Of a stretch of DNA of 64,000 bases, positions 45,501 through 57,364 are shown in pieces. Every line of letters starts with the position of its first letter. Position 1 is the stretch's first letter. Under the pieces are notes generated by a model. That model searched no databases. It saw only the letters and a program-made list of their open reading frames with translations, and had not been told where the DNA came from. The DNA comes from Pampus argenteus. Lineage: Eukaryota > Chordata > Actinopteri > Scombriformes > Stromateidae. The translations under genes were made by a program, and so were the position numbers. The stretch is taken from contig CM072863.1 in assembly GCA_036937835.1 (NCBI GenBank), positions 10,900,001 to 10,964,000 on the forward strand. Reading direction: 5' to 3'.

Positions 45501-46045
45501 GTCGGGTCAGATCCCTGGTTCAGTGCAGTGTGTCCTGTTTTGCCTGTTAAGTCTGGACAGGTCAAGTTCTATTAAGCCCTGCTTTGTCTGATCTGGGTTG
45601 CCTGTACTGCTGGATCTATGCCTGAAAATAAGAGTTATTGTTCATTTAAAGCTGCCTCTGCTCTTGGGTCCTACTCTCTGCTAATATCGATAACAATAAC
45701 AACAGTAGCTTTGTGTGACGCCTGAGAAACCTCCTTATCATATTTTGTGTTGACATTGCATTTTGATTAACTGCAGTTCCTTGACTTTGTACAGTAAACA
45801 GTAAATGTGAAAGCATACATATGACTTTTAGTCATCTGGGAATCCCACTTACCTCCCCCATTTTTGTAGCACAAATAGGGAAACCTCCAGAGGTTTCCCA
45901 GTCCAACCAGGGTTCCTGCTACAGCCAGCAGAAACTCCAACTTGTTCGCCCACTGGCCACGGTCCAACAGCTGCGTCTTCTTCACCCGACTGTTATCTTG
46001 GTCGGGTACCTCAAGACTGTTTGCTTTGAGGAATTCCCTTGACAT
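30595..46045 (-). CDS. SLC6 family Na+/Cl--dependent transporter, GABA/betaine/taurine branch
   Basis: There are 14 coding exons: 46045-45853, 44865-44731, 43456-43316, 42856-42769, 37889-37757, 36877-36743, 36601-36498, 35554-35430, 34843-34731, 34623-34486, 34098-33996, 33314-33214, 32149-31979 and 30747-30595. They total 1833 nt, or 610 aa, normal for the family, with every junction in phase. Landmarks of the 12-TM LeuT fold: TM1 [22 protein letters not shown]2 [19 protein letters not shown], an EL2 loop with three N-glycosylation sequons (NVS, NWT, NAT), [20 protein letters not shown] before TM4, TM6 [14 protein letters not shown]8 LLGADTQFVSLE with the Na2-site Asp, and [12 protein letters not shown] near TM10. 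Loop signatures group it with GAT2/GAT3/BGT1/TauT. The TM1 residue equivalent to GAT2/BGT1 Glu is Thr, so the substrate is uncertain. It may be a fish-specific member (zebrafish has loci named slc6a22), but I cannot confirm that. Confidence 0.9.
31770..31910 (-). repeat. Dispersed MITE-like repeat remnant (family B, minus)
   Basis: The block has AACTTGAATATCTTTGAGTC, then AAGACATTTGAAGATATCAT and ends TTAGTTAGTTACAGCCCTGC. It is the inverted equivalent of the copies near 4.2 and 49.1 kb. It lies in the last intron of the SLC6 gene. Confidence 0.5.
32340..32690 (+). repeat. Dispersed percomorph repeat (family A), copy 1
   Basis: The element contains GTAGACATTCACGTCCCTCT, then CAAATGTTAGCATGCTAACA, AACTAAGATGGTGAACATAG and finally AGCCTCACAGAGCTGCTCT. 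The same ordered words recur at 48.8-49.46 kb. I know this as a very common interspersed sequence in percomorph fish. It is non-coding and diverged. Confidence 0.6.
33502..33531. other. Perfect 13-bp stem hairpin
   Basis: CTCTAATCCTATG and its exact reverse complement CATAGGATTAGAG flank a four-base TGAA loop. It lies in the intron upstream of SLC6 exon 33314-33214. No transposon ends or gene are obvious around it. Confidence 0.9.
37734..37754. repeat. 21-nt T homopolymer at a donor site
   Basis: On the minus strand the donor of SLC6 exon 37889-37757 reads AAAG/GT and is followed at once by about 21 consecutive A residues. Confidence 0.9.
39750..42050 (+). mobile_element. Decayed non-LTR retrotransposon (L2/CR1-like LINE)
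   Basis: Fragments of a LINE lie in order on the plus strand within intron 4 of the SLC6 gene, antisense to it. At 39795-40076 an ORF1-like piece carries the SGNH/esterase-type words [15 protein letters not shown] and [17 protein letters not shown]. An endonuclease/linker part follows: [12 protein letters not shown] near 41210, then [15 protein letters not shown] near 41470. A reverse transcriptase block [19 protein letters not shown] lies near 41655, followed by CIEQISDW- and [12 protein letters not shown] remnants. The 3' end near 41960-42030 (GTAAAGCTCTTTAAGTTGGC, then ACTATACAAATAAACCTTGC) is typical of fish LINE tails. Stops and frameshifts are frequent and the catalytic core is incomplete, so it cannot be active. 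Confidence 0.75.
44440..44660 (+). mobile_element. LINE 3' tail fragment
   Basis: The T-rich block leads to TCTGTAATGCACTTTGTAAC and TTTTTGTTGATAAAGCAAGT, the usual pattern of LINE 3' ends in fish (AAGCACTTTGTAA, then a (T)AAA-type tail). It lies between SLC6 exons 2 and 3. Only the tail is present. Confidence 0.4.
45160..45690 (+). mobile_element. Retroelement-derived segment, possibly a solo LTR
   Basis: The segment starts TGTCATGTTTTGTTGTTCTA and has a pyrimidine-rich middle with CACCTGCCCTGCATCA and CCAATTAGCTCCCTGC. It continues through TTGATTAGTTCTGTTTGTTT and GTCCTGTATTTCAGTTGAGT and ends in AAAATAAGAGTTATTGTTCA, then CTGCCTCTGCTCTTGGGTCC. This order resembles LTR/3' ends of fish retroelements that I have seen. 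It has no coding capacity. It lies in intron 1 of the SLC6 gene. Confidence 0.4.
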
Positions 46046-48508
46046 GGTCAAAAAGCAGATTAATATTGAATACAACCTGAAGGGTTCCTTCCACCTCCTC
46101 TACATTTGTAGGACAAGCACTGTCAAATATGTGTAGCTCTGGGTCGTACATGGAGACAAAACTACTCAGCTGACTATTGTTTGGCACTCCTCATAAGCTT
46201 TATTTATTTGTTTGTTGTACTTAGGCTTGCAGGATTATGAGGAATGGAAAGTTTTTTACTCAGAGAGTGTTTAACAGAAAGCTACACTCACTGGAGCACA
46301 TTTCACAATTAAAGCATGCATTTAGTGTGAAATAAAATCATAGTGAACACTTACCCCTCCATCACAAAGCCCCCTCCCCCGAGAGTTGCTTACACCAGCA
46401 ACAACAAACTGATCAGTATTCCTCTCAGCTGGGTACACCGCAGGATCTCTACACAAACAACATGTCATGAGCAGAGCCAGAGTGAGAAACAAAGTAGTTA
46501 TGGCTTCCTTTTGGCTCCTCTATGACCTAATTATTGTCGGATTGGTATGCACACACCATGCAGTCTCTCTTGAAAAAGTTTTTTGGCTCTGACAAAGGTT
46601 CAAGGTAGACCACATTCGTGCTGTAATTTTCCACTGAGACAGGAGCAGCTTGAGTCATTAAGATTAGCACAGTTGCTAACAACTAAACCAAATCAGCTGA
46701 GCCGTCTCTGCTATGTTACTGGCTGTAAACATGCTTCAGTCATCTGCCAACTGGGAATTGTAGCTTTGCCTCATAAATCATGCAGAAACAATGCCAATAG
46801 CCATTTCTGTGTGCAAATAGTTGTCTGGTGTGAATAACCTAATCATCTGGATTGAATTACGACTCACCGTACTCATCTATTTTGTATACGCAAGTTATTT
46901 TTTACTGTATGGCATCTTATTACTGTAAAACATGTTCATCTACAGCGCTCATGTGGTCACTGAATTTAGATGTTTTCTTTGTGTATTTGTCTGATGTATT
47001 ATATGTATTGTACTTCTTTCTGTTACTTATACACTACCATATCTTATTGCTCATACTTTATTTTAAACTTTTTACATTGTACTTCCCTCTTCTAGTTTTT
47101 ACAGTCATCAACTGTACTGCACTTGTCCTGCTGGTACAGTAGATTGTCTTTATGTCATTAAAAAATTTAATTTAATTGCAAAATGTCTTTATCATATTCT
47201 ATCTCACAATTAATTTGCCTCCTGTATATTCTATATGAAATACAGCATAGACTATAAACAGTGTTGGGGACGCTACTGTAAAAGCATAGTTTTACAAGCT
47301 ACCAATTACTTCATTACTTCAAGCTGCCCTCAAGAGAAATAAATAATAGTTAAACTACTTCATAAAAAATAAAAATAATATATATATATATATATATACC
47401 ATTCAGTTGAAAGTGAAAACTAAAAAACTAAGATCATAGTATAGGCTACTTCTCACTTACACAATAAGAGAAAAAAATTTAAACTTTTTTCTGTTTATTC
47501 ATTTAGTCTATTATGGAGACATGGGAGCAGATATTAAATCTTCAGTGAAGAAGCAATGTGTTAACATGTTTAAACCAAATCTGCGCAACAAAGATGGTGA
47601 TATATTTCTGTCCGTGTATTTTTTATATAACCCCCCCACCCCCCTCCTCCCTTTTCCCAACACCTGTTCTTGGAATACGTCTTGAATAAACATTACAACA
47701 TAATTTAGATACATATACTCACATACTCAACTAGCAGGCTCTTGGAAATGGTCACAAATGATTTTCTCCTGCAGTTAGTATCCATAAGACTCTGTGTTTG
47801 TGGTATCTGGCAGCTTGACAATTCCGTTCATATTTCGCTTCTTCGGAAGACGCTTTGGAGTCGTTTTCACTCGTCACTTTTAGGGCTGACTGACTCTAAC
47901 AGACAATCTTTAAGAACACTCACTAACCCAGCAACATTAAGACTACAAACAACCCATAATGCAACACTCCATGTAGAAGTCGGTTTTACACCGGTACTTT
48001 CTCCATTCAGGAATGTTGTTGTGAATGCACGACCCTCATCTCATATTTAAATATTGTCTCATATTCAGGCAAATTTCGCGATGCCAAAATCGAGCTTTCA
48101 TTTCCCCCCGGGAGGTGGTAGGCTGCACAGTTAAACCTGGACGCTAATGTTACATACCCAATATGAAGCTGGATAAACAGATGCTTTAAAAAATCCTTTG
48201 AAAACACTTCTGAGAGACCATGAGCTTGACTAAAAGACACCAGCAGGTGTTCAATCTTTAAACACTGACTCTGGAACAGTGCTGATCCATATTTTTTAAC
48301 CACAGCTTCCAGGTTTGTTAACATACATAGTTTAGGTTGAGTTTAATATGTATGTTGAAATATGTAATGTGAAGAATAGAACTGCATATTTCCTAAACCA
48401 CATCACAAAACATGTTAATTTTTACTTGTTTGCAAACATGTAAAACCATTTGTGTTTTGGAAGTGGAACCCTTTTGTTTACATTTGACTGAACCTTTATG
48501 TATTTGTT

Positions 48509-48510
<2 letters not shown>

Positions 48511-48539
<29 letters not shown>

Positions 48540-48540
48540 T
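48511..48540. repeat. (CAT)10 microsatellite
   Basis: Ten perfect CAT units are present, with no link to a gene. Confidence 0.95.
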
Positions 48541-48814
48541 GTTTCCCCTCCAGGCCACGTCAAACAGGCAAAAAACAGGTGGAAAAAAACAACACTACTA
48601 CTCATAATGCATGCTACTATAAAATACAGAAATATCTAAACACTACTGCAGAAATACATTGAACTGTTTGTTGCCCTTGCTTTCCTTCTGTCCAATAAGA
48701 AATCAGCAGCCAGCAGCTGAGAGACACATCAGTATTTCTAGGCATTGCATGCTGAGCTGCACTTGAGGTGAGGATGGAAATAGTATTGACACCATATTCA
48801 TCCAGGAAAAATAA

Positions 48815-49460
48815 TAACAACAACTGGATGGATTATCATGGGATTTTGTACAGTCATAGTTCCCAGATGATGAATCCTAGTTATTTTAGTGACTTCCTGT
48901 TCCTTTAGCATCATCATAAGGTTGACATTTGTTGTTTTGAGTGAAATGTATTAACATCTATTGGATAGATTGCCGAGAAAATTGTTACACACGTTCACAT
49001 CCTGCATAGGATGAACTGCAATAACCTTCAGGACTGCAATGATTACTTTCATCATTAATTAATCTGTTGATTATTTTCTCAAACTGCTCTTTAAATTGCT
49101 GAAAAATGTCAGTTACTGCTTACCAAAAGCCCAATGACGTCCTCAAATATTTTGTTTTGTCCACAAGCCAAAGTTATTCAGTTTAGTCATAGAAGAAACC
49201 AGAAAACATTCACATTTGAGAAGCTGGAATTAGTTCCATCAACATTACTCAACACAATTAAACAATTATCAAAATAGTTGGCAACTAATCAATGCTACTT
49301 AGCAAATGCTAACACGCTAAACTAAGCTGTGACTATGGTGAACGTTACACCTGCTAAATGTTAGCATTGTGATTGTGAGCATTTTATATATTTTTTTATT
49401 ATTATTTATTTTTGTGCAGCTAGTACAACCTCGCAGAGCCTTTAGTGTGGTTGTACATTT
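48815..49460 (+). repeat. Family A repeat copy 2, interrupted by a family B repeat
   Basis: Family A words run from 48815 (CAACTGGATGGATTATCATG, then GATGAATCCTAGTTATTTTA and AGGTTGACATTTGTTGTTTT) to about 49025. They resume at about 49290 (CTTAGCAAATGCTAACACGC) and end with CCTCGCAGAGCCTTTAGTGT near 49450. Between them, 49030-49290 is a family B copy (GCAATGATTACTTTCATCAT, AATGACGTCCTCAAATATTT, then TATCAAAATAGTTGGCAACT). The order implies that B inserted into A. Confidence 0.55.
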
Positions 49461-52449
49461 AGTCTTTGTCTAGCGTGCTCTTTAAAACTTAATGTGTGTA
49501 TCTCACTTTACTGTATTTTCATTATATTTACAAAAAAGATGATTGGAAATAGCCTCTGTTTTCTATAAAGACCAACAAATGACAGAATCACCTTGCACTT
49601 TTATACATGTGGAAGTGTTTAGGATCTGATTTAAGCAGGGGATGATTTTTCTGTCAGCTATTTTAGTGTAGAAGAAGAACAGGTGCAGTTGCAGGACTGG
49701 TCGGTTTTGAATTCCTGCCTTTTTTTTACTGCTTAGCAATAACAATAATTTGAGGAATGTATTCATATACTCCTGCATATACTCCTCAGTGACTTTAACC
49801 TACAACGTACAAATCTGTCGATCATCAATTCAGAAGCCAACACCTTTTTTTCTTTTTGCGTTTCCTTCCCTTGTCACAGCCTCTCACCATCTGTTCACAC
49901 CCTTGTAAAACACAGGCCATTGTTTGTTACACACTGAAGCAGCTCAACTGTTTGTAGTGACAACTCCAACGAAAAACTGGAAATTTCAGATGATCATATT
50001 TCAAGTACATTTTGGTGTTTGACCAGGTACCCCACACTCAAATGACAAACTGTGGTGTGTGTTTCACAACACCGTGCACAGGCATTTTCTATCTAGCTGT
50101 GTTCTGTTACAACAGAATGAATTATTAAGTTAAAAACCTGCAGACTTAACATTACTGACGCCAAGTAGAGTAGAAACAATAAAAGCTCTGCTTTATTTGT
50201 GAGGCTCCTCTTTTGATACAATAATTCAATAACCATAAAAACAAGACAGACATACGAACACAAGACAGGACAGCTACTATTTAAGGCATATATTTATAGT
50301 TTGTTGTAAATAACTAGAGCTAACAGGGACCATGCTCTCTGTACATCAAATTATTAAAATAGCACAGGCAGACACTAAGTACATGCTCAAATATGTTAAT
50401 ATTCAGCTGCAGAAAACTAGTGTTGAATAAAATCATGGTTTCATTTCTGGTTTAAGCAAAAAGTGGGAAACATGATAACGACCACTTGGGGAATAAGTAA
50501 TTTATCCCTGGCAGGTTGTTGAGCTACAGACAGCTGTAAATATTCTGAACAAAGGCAATCTACTTTGAATGGTGTTCACACAGATACATGATTTCACCGC
50601 TCAGGGCACAGATATCCTTCACACAGCAGAGGTTTTCTCAGCTGTCGGGCTGGAGGATGAATGATTATCCACACAACAGTCTAAGGATTGTATGACACAC
50701 ATTTAAACAGACCTGTTTCAAGTCTGTCTTCATTGTTTCCTCAGAAAACAATAAATAGACCAGAGCAAACAAAGCCTTTCACTAAAAAGGTTGTGTGTTC
50801 ATAAAAGATGTCTCTTTCTCTCTTAAAAAAGATACAAGTACAGTACAAGATCTATCTATATATATATATATATATATCTATATCTATATATATTGTACTG
50901 TTCTGATTGTTGAGCAGCCTGTTCTAGTATATTTTAAAAAATATTCTAGGAATACCTTAAAAAAAAGTTGTTGTAAAGTTAAAACTACGAACTGAGGAGG
51001 CACATGATCCCGGAAGGAAAGTGCTTTGTTTGCTCAAATATATTTATTCATTCTTTCGAGAGACATTAAAAGGTATGAAAAGCAAAAATCGACACTGTGT
51101 AATGCGCAATAAGATATTTTCATAGCTTCATTTTAATATTGGAATAACATTTACTTTTACATTTTGGACAAATCCACACTATAATTGATAAAATTCACCA
51201 AATGTCAGGCTCACTTTGTTTTTAGGACAGGGTGGGATGAAGAGGAGTGTAGATAGACATACAACTCATCTCAGTGTGGTATGATTTTAAGAATGGAAAT
51301 GACCCAAACGTTTGTTTTGATAGGCCAACAAATGAAGCAAATCATCTTTTTATATTCACTTCTAATGGCAGCATGATAAGACCATCACGGCATACTCATT
51401 TATAAGCCATGGTTGGACACAGAAACATACGACAAATATTTGAAGAAACCTTTTTCAAAATTTCAAACTGAGACAAAACAATAAATATTTCCCTCTTTCA
51501 GCAAAAATATTTAGCATGGTTGAACCTTCAAGCTGTGTGTTCTTATCTCAAGCAGAGTCTATAACAACAGTAAGTCACTCGAGTCTCACTTGATGAGTCA
51601 GAGAGTACCTGCAGTTCCTCATAGGTCCCAGATTTTGTCATGCTTGAGCATATTTGGCACTCATTCAACTCATAAATTGATATAATAGTTACAAAGTTAG
51701 GCCAATGCAACGTTTATGTAAATACACAAATCTGTCACAAAAATGTAGAGCTCAGACCCGTACATGTACATCACCCTCTGGTGGCGATTACACCCTCATT
51801 CCAGACAAAAACAACCCAGATAAAAAAATACACAGTAATAGTAAGAGATATTACAGTTGTCTGATACTTTCAGTATTTTACAGAGATCTATCTTGTAGCA
51901 TGGACCTTGAGGTTTTACAATATGTCATTGAGATTATCTTTAGCGGGTGTTATCTTGAAGATGATACAAGTCAGTGAAGTGATGATAATGATGAATACCA
52001 CTGATGATGATGATGCGTAAATCTATGGTGCAAACCATGATGCTGGCCTTTCTTTCTGTTCTTACTGTATTCTTGCATTCTGACTTACATGCACTGTGTA
52101 TTAATGTTACACATTTCGAAATGTTATAAACTGGGAAAAGTACACAAACACCGAAAGAAATCACAAAGGAATTTTATTTCCACATTCATCAGAACTATGA
52201 GAGCAAAATGCAGCTGATGAAAAATCAGATAGTTGTGGAGTGCACCATAGTCACATGACATTATAATGACAAATACACATAATTAACATTATATGCTACA
52301 GAACATACAAGTCATGATTTAATACCTTGTCCGTCTCATTGAGTTTGGCAATTTCACTTCATTTCCTGGACTACTGAACAGATTATTAGTTTATCTTCTG
52401 TCTCATGTAATCTCAACTAACTGATTTATTCTATGCTGAGTTGTACAAT

Positions 52450-52790
52450 TTAAAGGAATAGGTCAACATTTGGAAAATACATTTATTCTTATTTCTTGGT
52501 GAGTAAGATGAGAAGTTTGATACCACTCATGTCTGTACAACAACTGTAAAAACAAGTTGTAGTATGTTGCGTACTGGACTATTTGTTTGTGACTTCCTAG
52601 AGTCTATGCTGGTTGCTTGGCAACTGATGCCACATAACCCCCATATAATCACTATCTATTTCACACTTCTTTTTATATAAGGGATTAAACAAATGTGATA
52701 TGTGTTAATTTATTGAGATTTATTGAGTGCTGGTAGGCAGGTTTTGTTAACGTTGGACACACCCAGGCTAGCTTTATAATAACTTTATTA
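52450..52790. repeat. Dispersed percomorph repeat with an internal inversion
   Basis: The left part (GGAATAGGTCAACATTTGGA, then GATACCACTCATGTCTGTAC) and the middle (GACTTCCTAGAGTCTATGCT, GGTTGCTTGGCAAC) run in one orientation. The right part, from about 52632 (ACATAACCCCCATATAATCA, ATAAGGGATTAAACAAATGT, then GAGTGCTGGTAGGCAGGTTT and CCCAGGCTAGC), reads as the reverse complement of words that I recall in the forward element. No ORF is present. Confidence 0.45.
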
Positions 52791-54399
52791 TTTATAATAA
52801 CTCATTATTCATATTAACCACGCAGACATGAGCATTGTATCAATTGTCTCATTTAACTCTAGGCAAGAAAACTGCAGCAATAAATCATTCTCAAAACATC
52901 AAACTATTCCTTTTACAGACATCATCTTTAAATACAGTATGGTGATGGTGTAAAACAATCAGGAGTTGGCACAGTACAACTTCAAGTCAATGAAATATGA
53001 ATTGAAGTATGAAAACTACTTTGACTAAAGCCCCTTTCAACTTCATCCGTCTTATACTTTCAACCAAGCTGTGATTTTTTTTTTCTTTTTTCTCTCTCTT
53101 TTTTTTTTACCATAACATGCTGTCCTCATAAACAGCAGTGAAAACATTGGTCCAGCTTGAATATGAAAGGCACAGTGAAAAATTTATTCAAATAGACTTC
53201 AATGTACGCTTTCATGTTTGTACAGTAAACACAGAGCAAGCCCTTTTGTTTAACAAACCAATTCAATAAATTCAGTTTGGGGAACTGTGTCATCTTGTAT
53301 CTTCTTCGTCCTGCAGATTACACCAGCAGAACCAAACATACCCATGAGCAGCAATTAACGATTTCACAGACACCTGTGTGAGTTACGCCTCTGGCATAAA
53401 TACTGAAGGTTATCGAGTATGAAATGCGTGAGAGAGCATCAACAACGAGCCAATCGAAAAGAGTGATAAGATGGGAGCTGCATTTCATTTGTACTCAAGT
53501 GCAATGAGTTTGCATGAGAGGTTTTTGTGCTGAAAGATCTGAAAAACAATTATTTAACATATATACCTAGTTTAATTATTTATCAGTAAACACAGGAAAT
53601 GTGGTAATGATGCTGTAATCACTGCTAACTGGTTTGGGTGGCGGTGAGGTTACTGTGTTATAACGAAGATAGTTAACACATTTCAACATGAATTTTTTTG
53701 GATGTTTTTTTTTTTCTTTTCTTTAAATGGAGCATAAAACCACAGGTAACATTATTCTGAGAAATTAGATGAACCTCTTGCTGATTTCTGTATGAAACAT
53801 TGAAAAGCTTAATAGAGTGAATAAAATGTAATTTAGGTACTGGTCACCTACTGTATGGCACTGTTAATGGGAGTTTAAGCAAACACAGTGTCTGACAATC
53901 AAGAAAACAGGCAATCAATCTTTTTTTTTTAAGTTTAGTTTTGTTAAAGTAAAACATCATACCTGAAATAATAAGACTGCTGATTCACAGACGAACAGGC
54001 GATTAAATACATTAAGCCCACAGCTCTATAGACAACTATTTAAAATTTCACACTTTAAACATTGGTCTGATTTAGTTTGACAAAACTATAATTCACCTAT
54101 TATTGCAAAAATGTAAAATGTAAACATCCTTCCAGTGGATCATGACAATATCTCTGCAAATACAGTCAAAAACGTTAATATGAGGACAAGCTTAAAGTTG
54201 GCCTTTTTGTTAGAGAAGTAACATTTCTTTTTAAAACAAAAGTATATCAAAATATGATTATGAGGCAAAAAACACAGACTGCAACTTTTGATTTGGCTTT
54301 TTTAAAAGGCTTCTGTGTTAGGAATGTACATCTGAAACAAGACCAATAGTATTTGTGCCAATTTCACATCATTGAAAAACATCATTTGATGTTTTTCTG

Positions 54400-54930
54400 T
54401 TTTATATCATTGTAAACTGAATAAAACATATTTGGTTTTTGGACTGTTGAGACAAAACAAGACATTTGCTGATGTCACTTTGAGAGAAACTGTGATTAAA
54501 TTTCATTCAATTTGTTTCATGACTTTTTTATACTTAACATAATCGAAAAACCAAAAACATCCAGATGTATCGATTATAAATATTATCAGCAAATAAAGGT
54601 CATGAAATGCAAATGCCTTCATATATCCCATATCTAAAAATAATACATTAGTAATAGATTATTTGAGTTTGGTAGCCATTTAATGCTAATGACCGGTTCA
54701 TTGATGATGAAAGAAAATTAATCCAATCATGAATCATGTACCAAGTAAAAATGCCAAACATTCACTGATTCCTGCTTCTCAAATCTGACAATCTGATATG
54801 CAGCTTTTCTCAGATGCATTTCGTTGTATATTAAATAACTTTGGGTTTTAGACTATTCAAACAAATCGAGACATTTGAGAAAATGTGATATAATTTTCTA
54901 ACATTTCCTAGACTATAAGCAGATACACTA
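54400..54930 (-). repeat. Two adjacent family B repeat remnants (minus)
   Basis: 54405-54560 and 54760-54930 each repeat the order 'Ctg(a)ata..ctttgggttttggact..AAACAAG/CGAGACATTTG..'. They are inverted relative to the 49.1-kb copy. Both are diverged and truncated, and could lie inside the frs3 3' UTR. Confidence 0.45.
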
Positions 54931-57364
54931 TTTAAGAACAAGAAAGTCTTGAAAGCATTCACACAGAGATTTCTGTCTGTGCTGTTTTGTGGTCAAGACT
55001 CGGAGAATCGTTATCGCCTACAATCTGAGCACCAATCAGAAGCACCCATTGCAGTTGCACAACTGAATCTGAAGAAATCATCTTCTCTTTGCACTTTAAC
55101 TCATGTGACACAGAAGCAAAAAAAAAATCTCCTTATTTAAGGTTAAGAATTTGCATTTGTGTCTCACATTCATCTCTTGGATTCTCAGTTTGAAAAAAAA
55201 TAAAATAATAAATCTTCAGCTAAATGCCACAATACATCTGCATTTGAAGGCGTACATATGTGTAAAATCTAATACATTTAGCCTTCCTGTGTCAGCTGAA
55301 ATGTTCAAATAAAAGCTGACAACATCAGTGGGCCTGTGCCTGCCGTACCTCTCTTATTAGACAGCCAGTTTGTCAGGAAAACAATCTTGAAAAAAAAAAT
55401 ATCGGCCAAATGAAACATTCTCTGAAATGTGATGTTAAATTTCTACTGCTCAGAAATAATCTCAGAAGAACACAACAATGCTACTTCTGTTAGCTAACAA
55501 TATGGTAAAAGATTTGACATCACATAGGTTTGAACATATAATCTTATTTTTGAAGTACCTGTAGCTTGCATGGGCTACTGTTAGTATGTACATGTAGCAG
55601 CATAAAACCACCCTAACTGTGATAATCAGACTACAAGATTACTATTCTCATGTATCGCTCTGAAACGGCTGTCGATGTGGATGAGGTGGAATGTGCAGGT
55701 TTTTTGTCATTTTAATTTATACTTCTTTAAAAAGTTGGATTTTTTTTATTTATTTTTTTTTTTAAATCTGTCTCCCGACCGCCACCCTCACTGTGTTGAT
55801 GCTTTTCTGTCATGTAGTTTTCTACAAATCCTAATGGCACATTAGATTGATTCATTATACCGTTTGTAATTACGTTTTGGCACTTAAAATATAAATACAG
55901 TCTTTCTTTAAATATAATTAAGCACAGTTAACAGTAATACACCAGTATCCAGTGATAATTTGAGGTTAAACTTTGGTCTCCATATTACCGACTGGATTAC
56001 AAAACGCTGGTCATCACATGGAAAACAAATTGATTACAAGAAAAAAAAGAATGAAAAAATAAATAATGAAATAAATAAATAAATATCTAACTTAAAAAGG
56101 TTGATAAAACAGCCTCACAAAAATCTTCACGTCAGGACTTTGTGACATACATGATTACCCTTTAAAAACAGACCATTCACACCTGACAAATTATAGCATC
56201 AGCACATTTCATGTGAGGTCATAGCATAATGCCACTTTTTGAGGTTATCAATGTCTCCGCCAAAACAATTAAATAAATCTTATCTACAATGCAGACTAAG
56301 AATGTCCATGAAATATTTGCCCTCCTGCTTTGGGTAAAGCGACACAGTCGAACCTTGTGGTTCCAGTGGAGTGGGAGTAGAGACGAAGAGCGTTTCAGAG
56401 ACCCGGGATCAAAAGTGCAATGTGACAAGCGTAAACCGGGTGGACCGCCTGCAGGTCAGGGATGATATGCAGGACGCGTGATTGAGGATGATATGCTACT
56501 TTTTTCAAATTGCTGCATGTGGATAGGAGGGAGCCAAAGCTCAATTAATCCATGTGTGCTACTTTCCCCTTTCGGTTTAGTCTAATTATCAAAATATCAC
56601 CATCTGTTTATTTGATTTTTTTTTTCTGTCAACGTGAAAACTCGTGAAGATTGGACAAAACTATTTCTAAAACATGATAAATACAATTCCATAGGATTGT
56701 GTGCAAAATGCTCGATAGGCATATATTAACAAATAATGGTCTCTTCTACCAGCCACAATATTAGACTTCGGTGCTTGTGATGAGGTATGAACACTGGCCA
56801 GTATTTTAAAGGAACCATTAACCATCTTTCATATCAACAACTAGTCTCTACACCTTCTGTAACGAGGGTTCTCGATTCTCATAGTAATAAAAATAAAAAA
56901 TAAAAATAAAAACATATGGATGTACGTAAGTAAATAATGGGAGCAATAAGATTTCGAGTGGAGATGGGTTTAAGAATCAAATCTTTGTAATACAGTATGG
57001 CAATGACTGCTTCCACTGAAAACAGGTCTCTGCTCTAAGCTAAGCATAAAATCATACGTACATGATTTTATGTTTAAATATATCCATATATCCAGCAAAC
57101 AGTATTTGCAGTTAAAACTGCAGGATTCTCGAGAGAGCTTCACACCACATATCTAATAAATAACACAGAATAAAATGGCAAATTCTCCTCGGAGATTTTC
57201 CTTTTATATGCACAGATAGGTTTCAGTAAGTTTCTAATTAGGTACCTGTACTGTATTAGTCAGCCCGACAGTTGAGTGGATGGATGACAGTGAAGGGTCC
57301 AGTGTGCTAAGATGAGGATAAGCCTTCATCTGTCTTCATCTTTCCTCTTCAGTTTGAACACCGT

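Larger units (their letters stand above)
46046..57364. other. 11-kb non-coding stretch between SLC6 and frs3
   Basis: No gene is supported on either strand. The left part should hold the SLC6 promoter and 5' UTR. The right part, possibly from about 53 kb, may be a long frs3 3' UTR, which would resemble the long UTRs of FRS2-family genes. Contents include (TA)n at 47382-47398 and about 50856-50892, (CAT)10 at 48511-48540, family A and B repeats, and a C-rich tract near 47630-47653. A GTGTTGGGGACGCTACTGTA block near 47263 may begin another small repeat. Confidence 0.5.

Noticed and set aside
48511..48540. CRISPR-like regular repeat
   Set aside because: It is a simple CAT microsatellite without spacers in a vertebrate genome.
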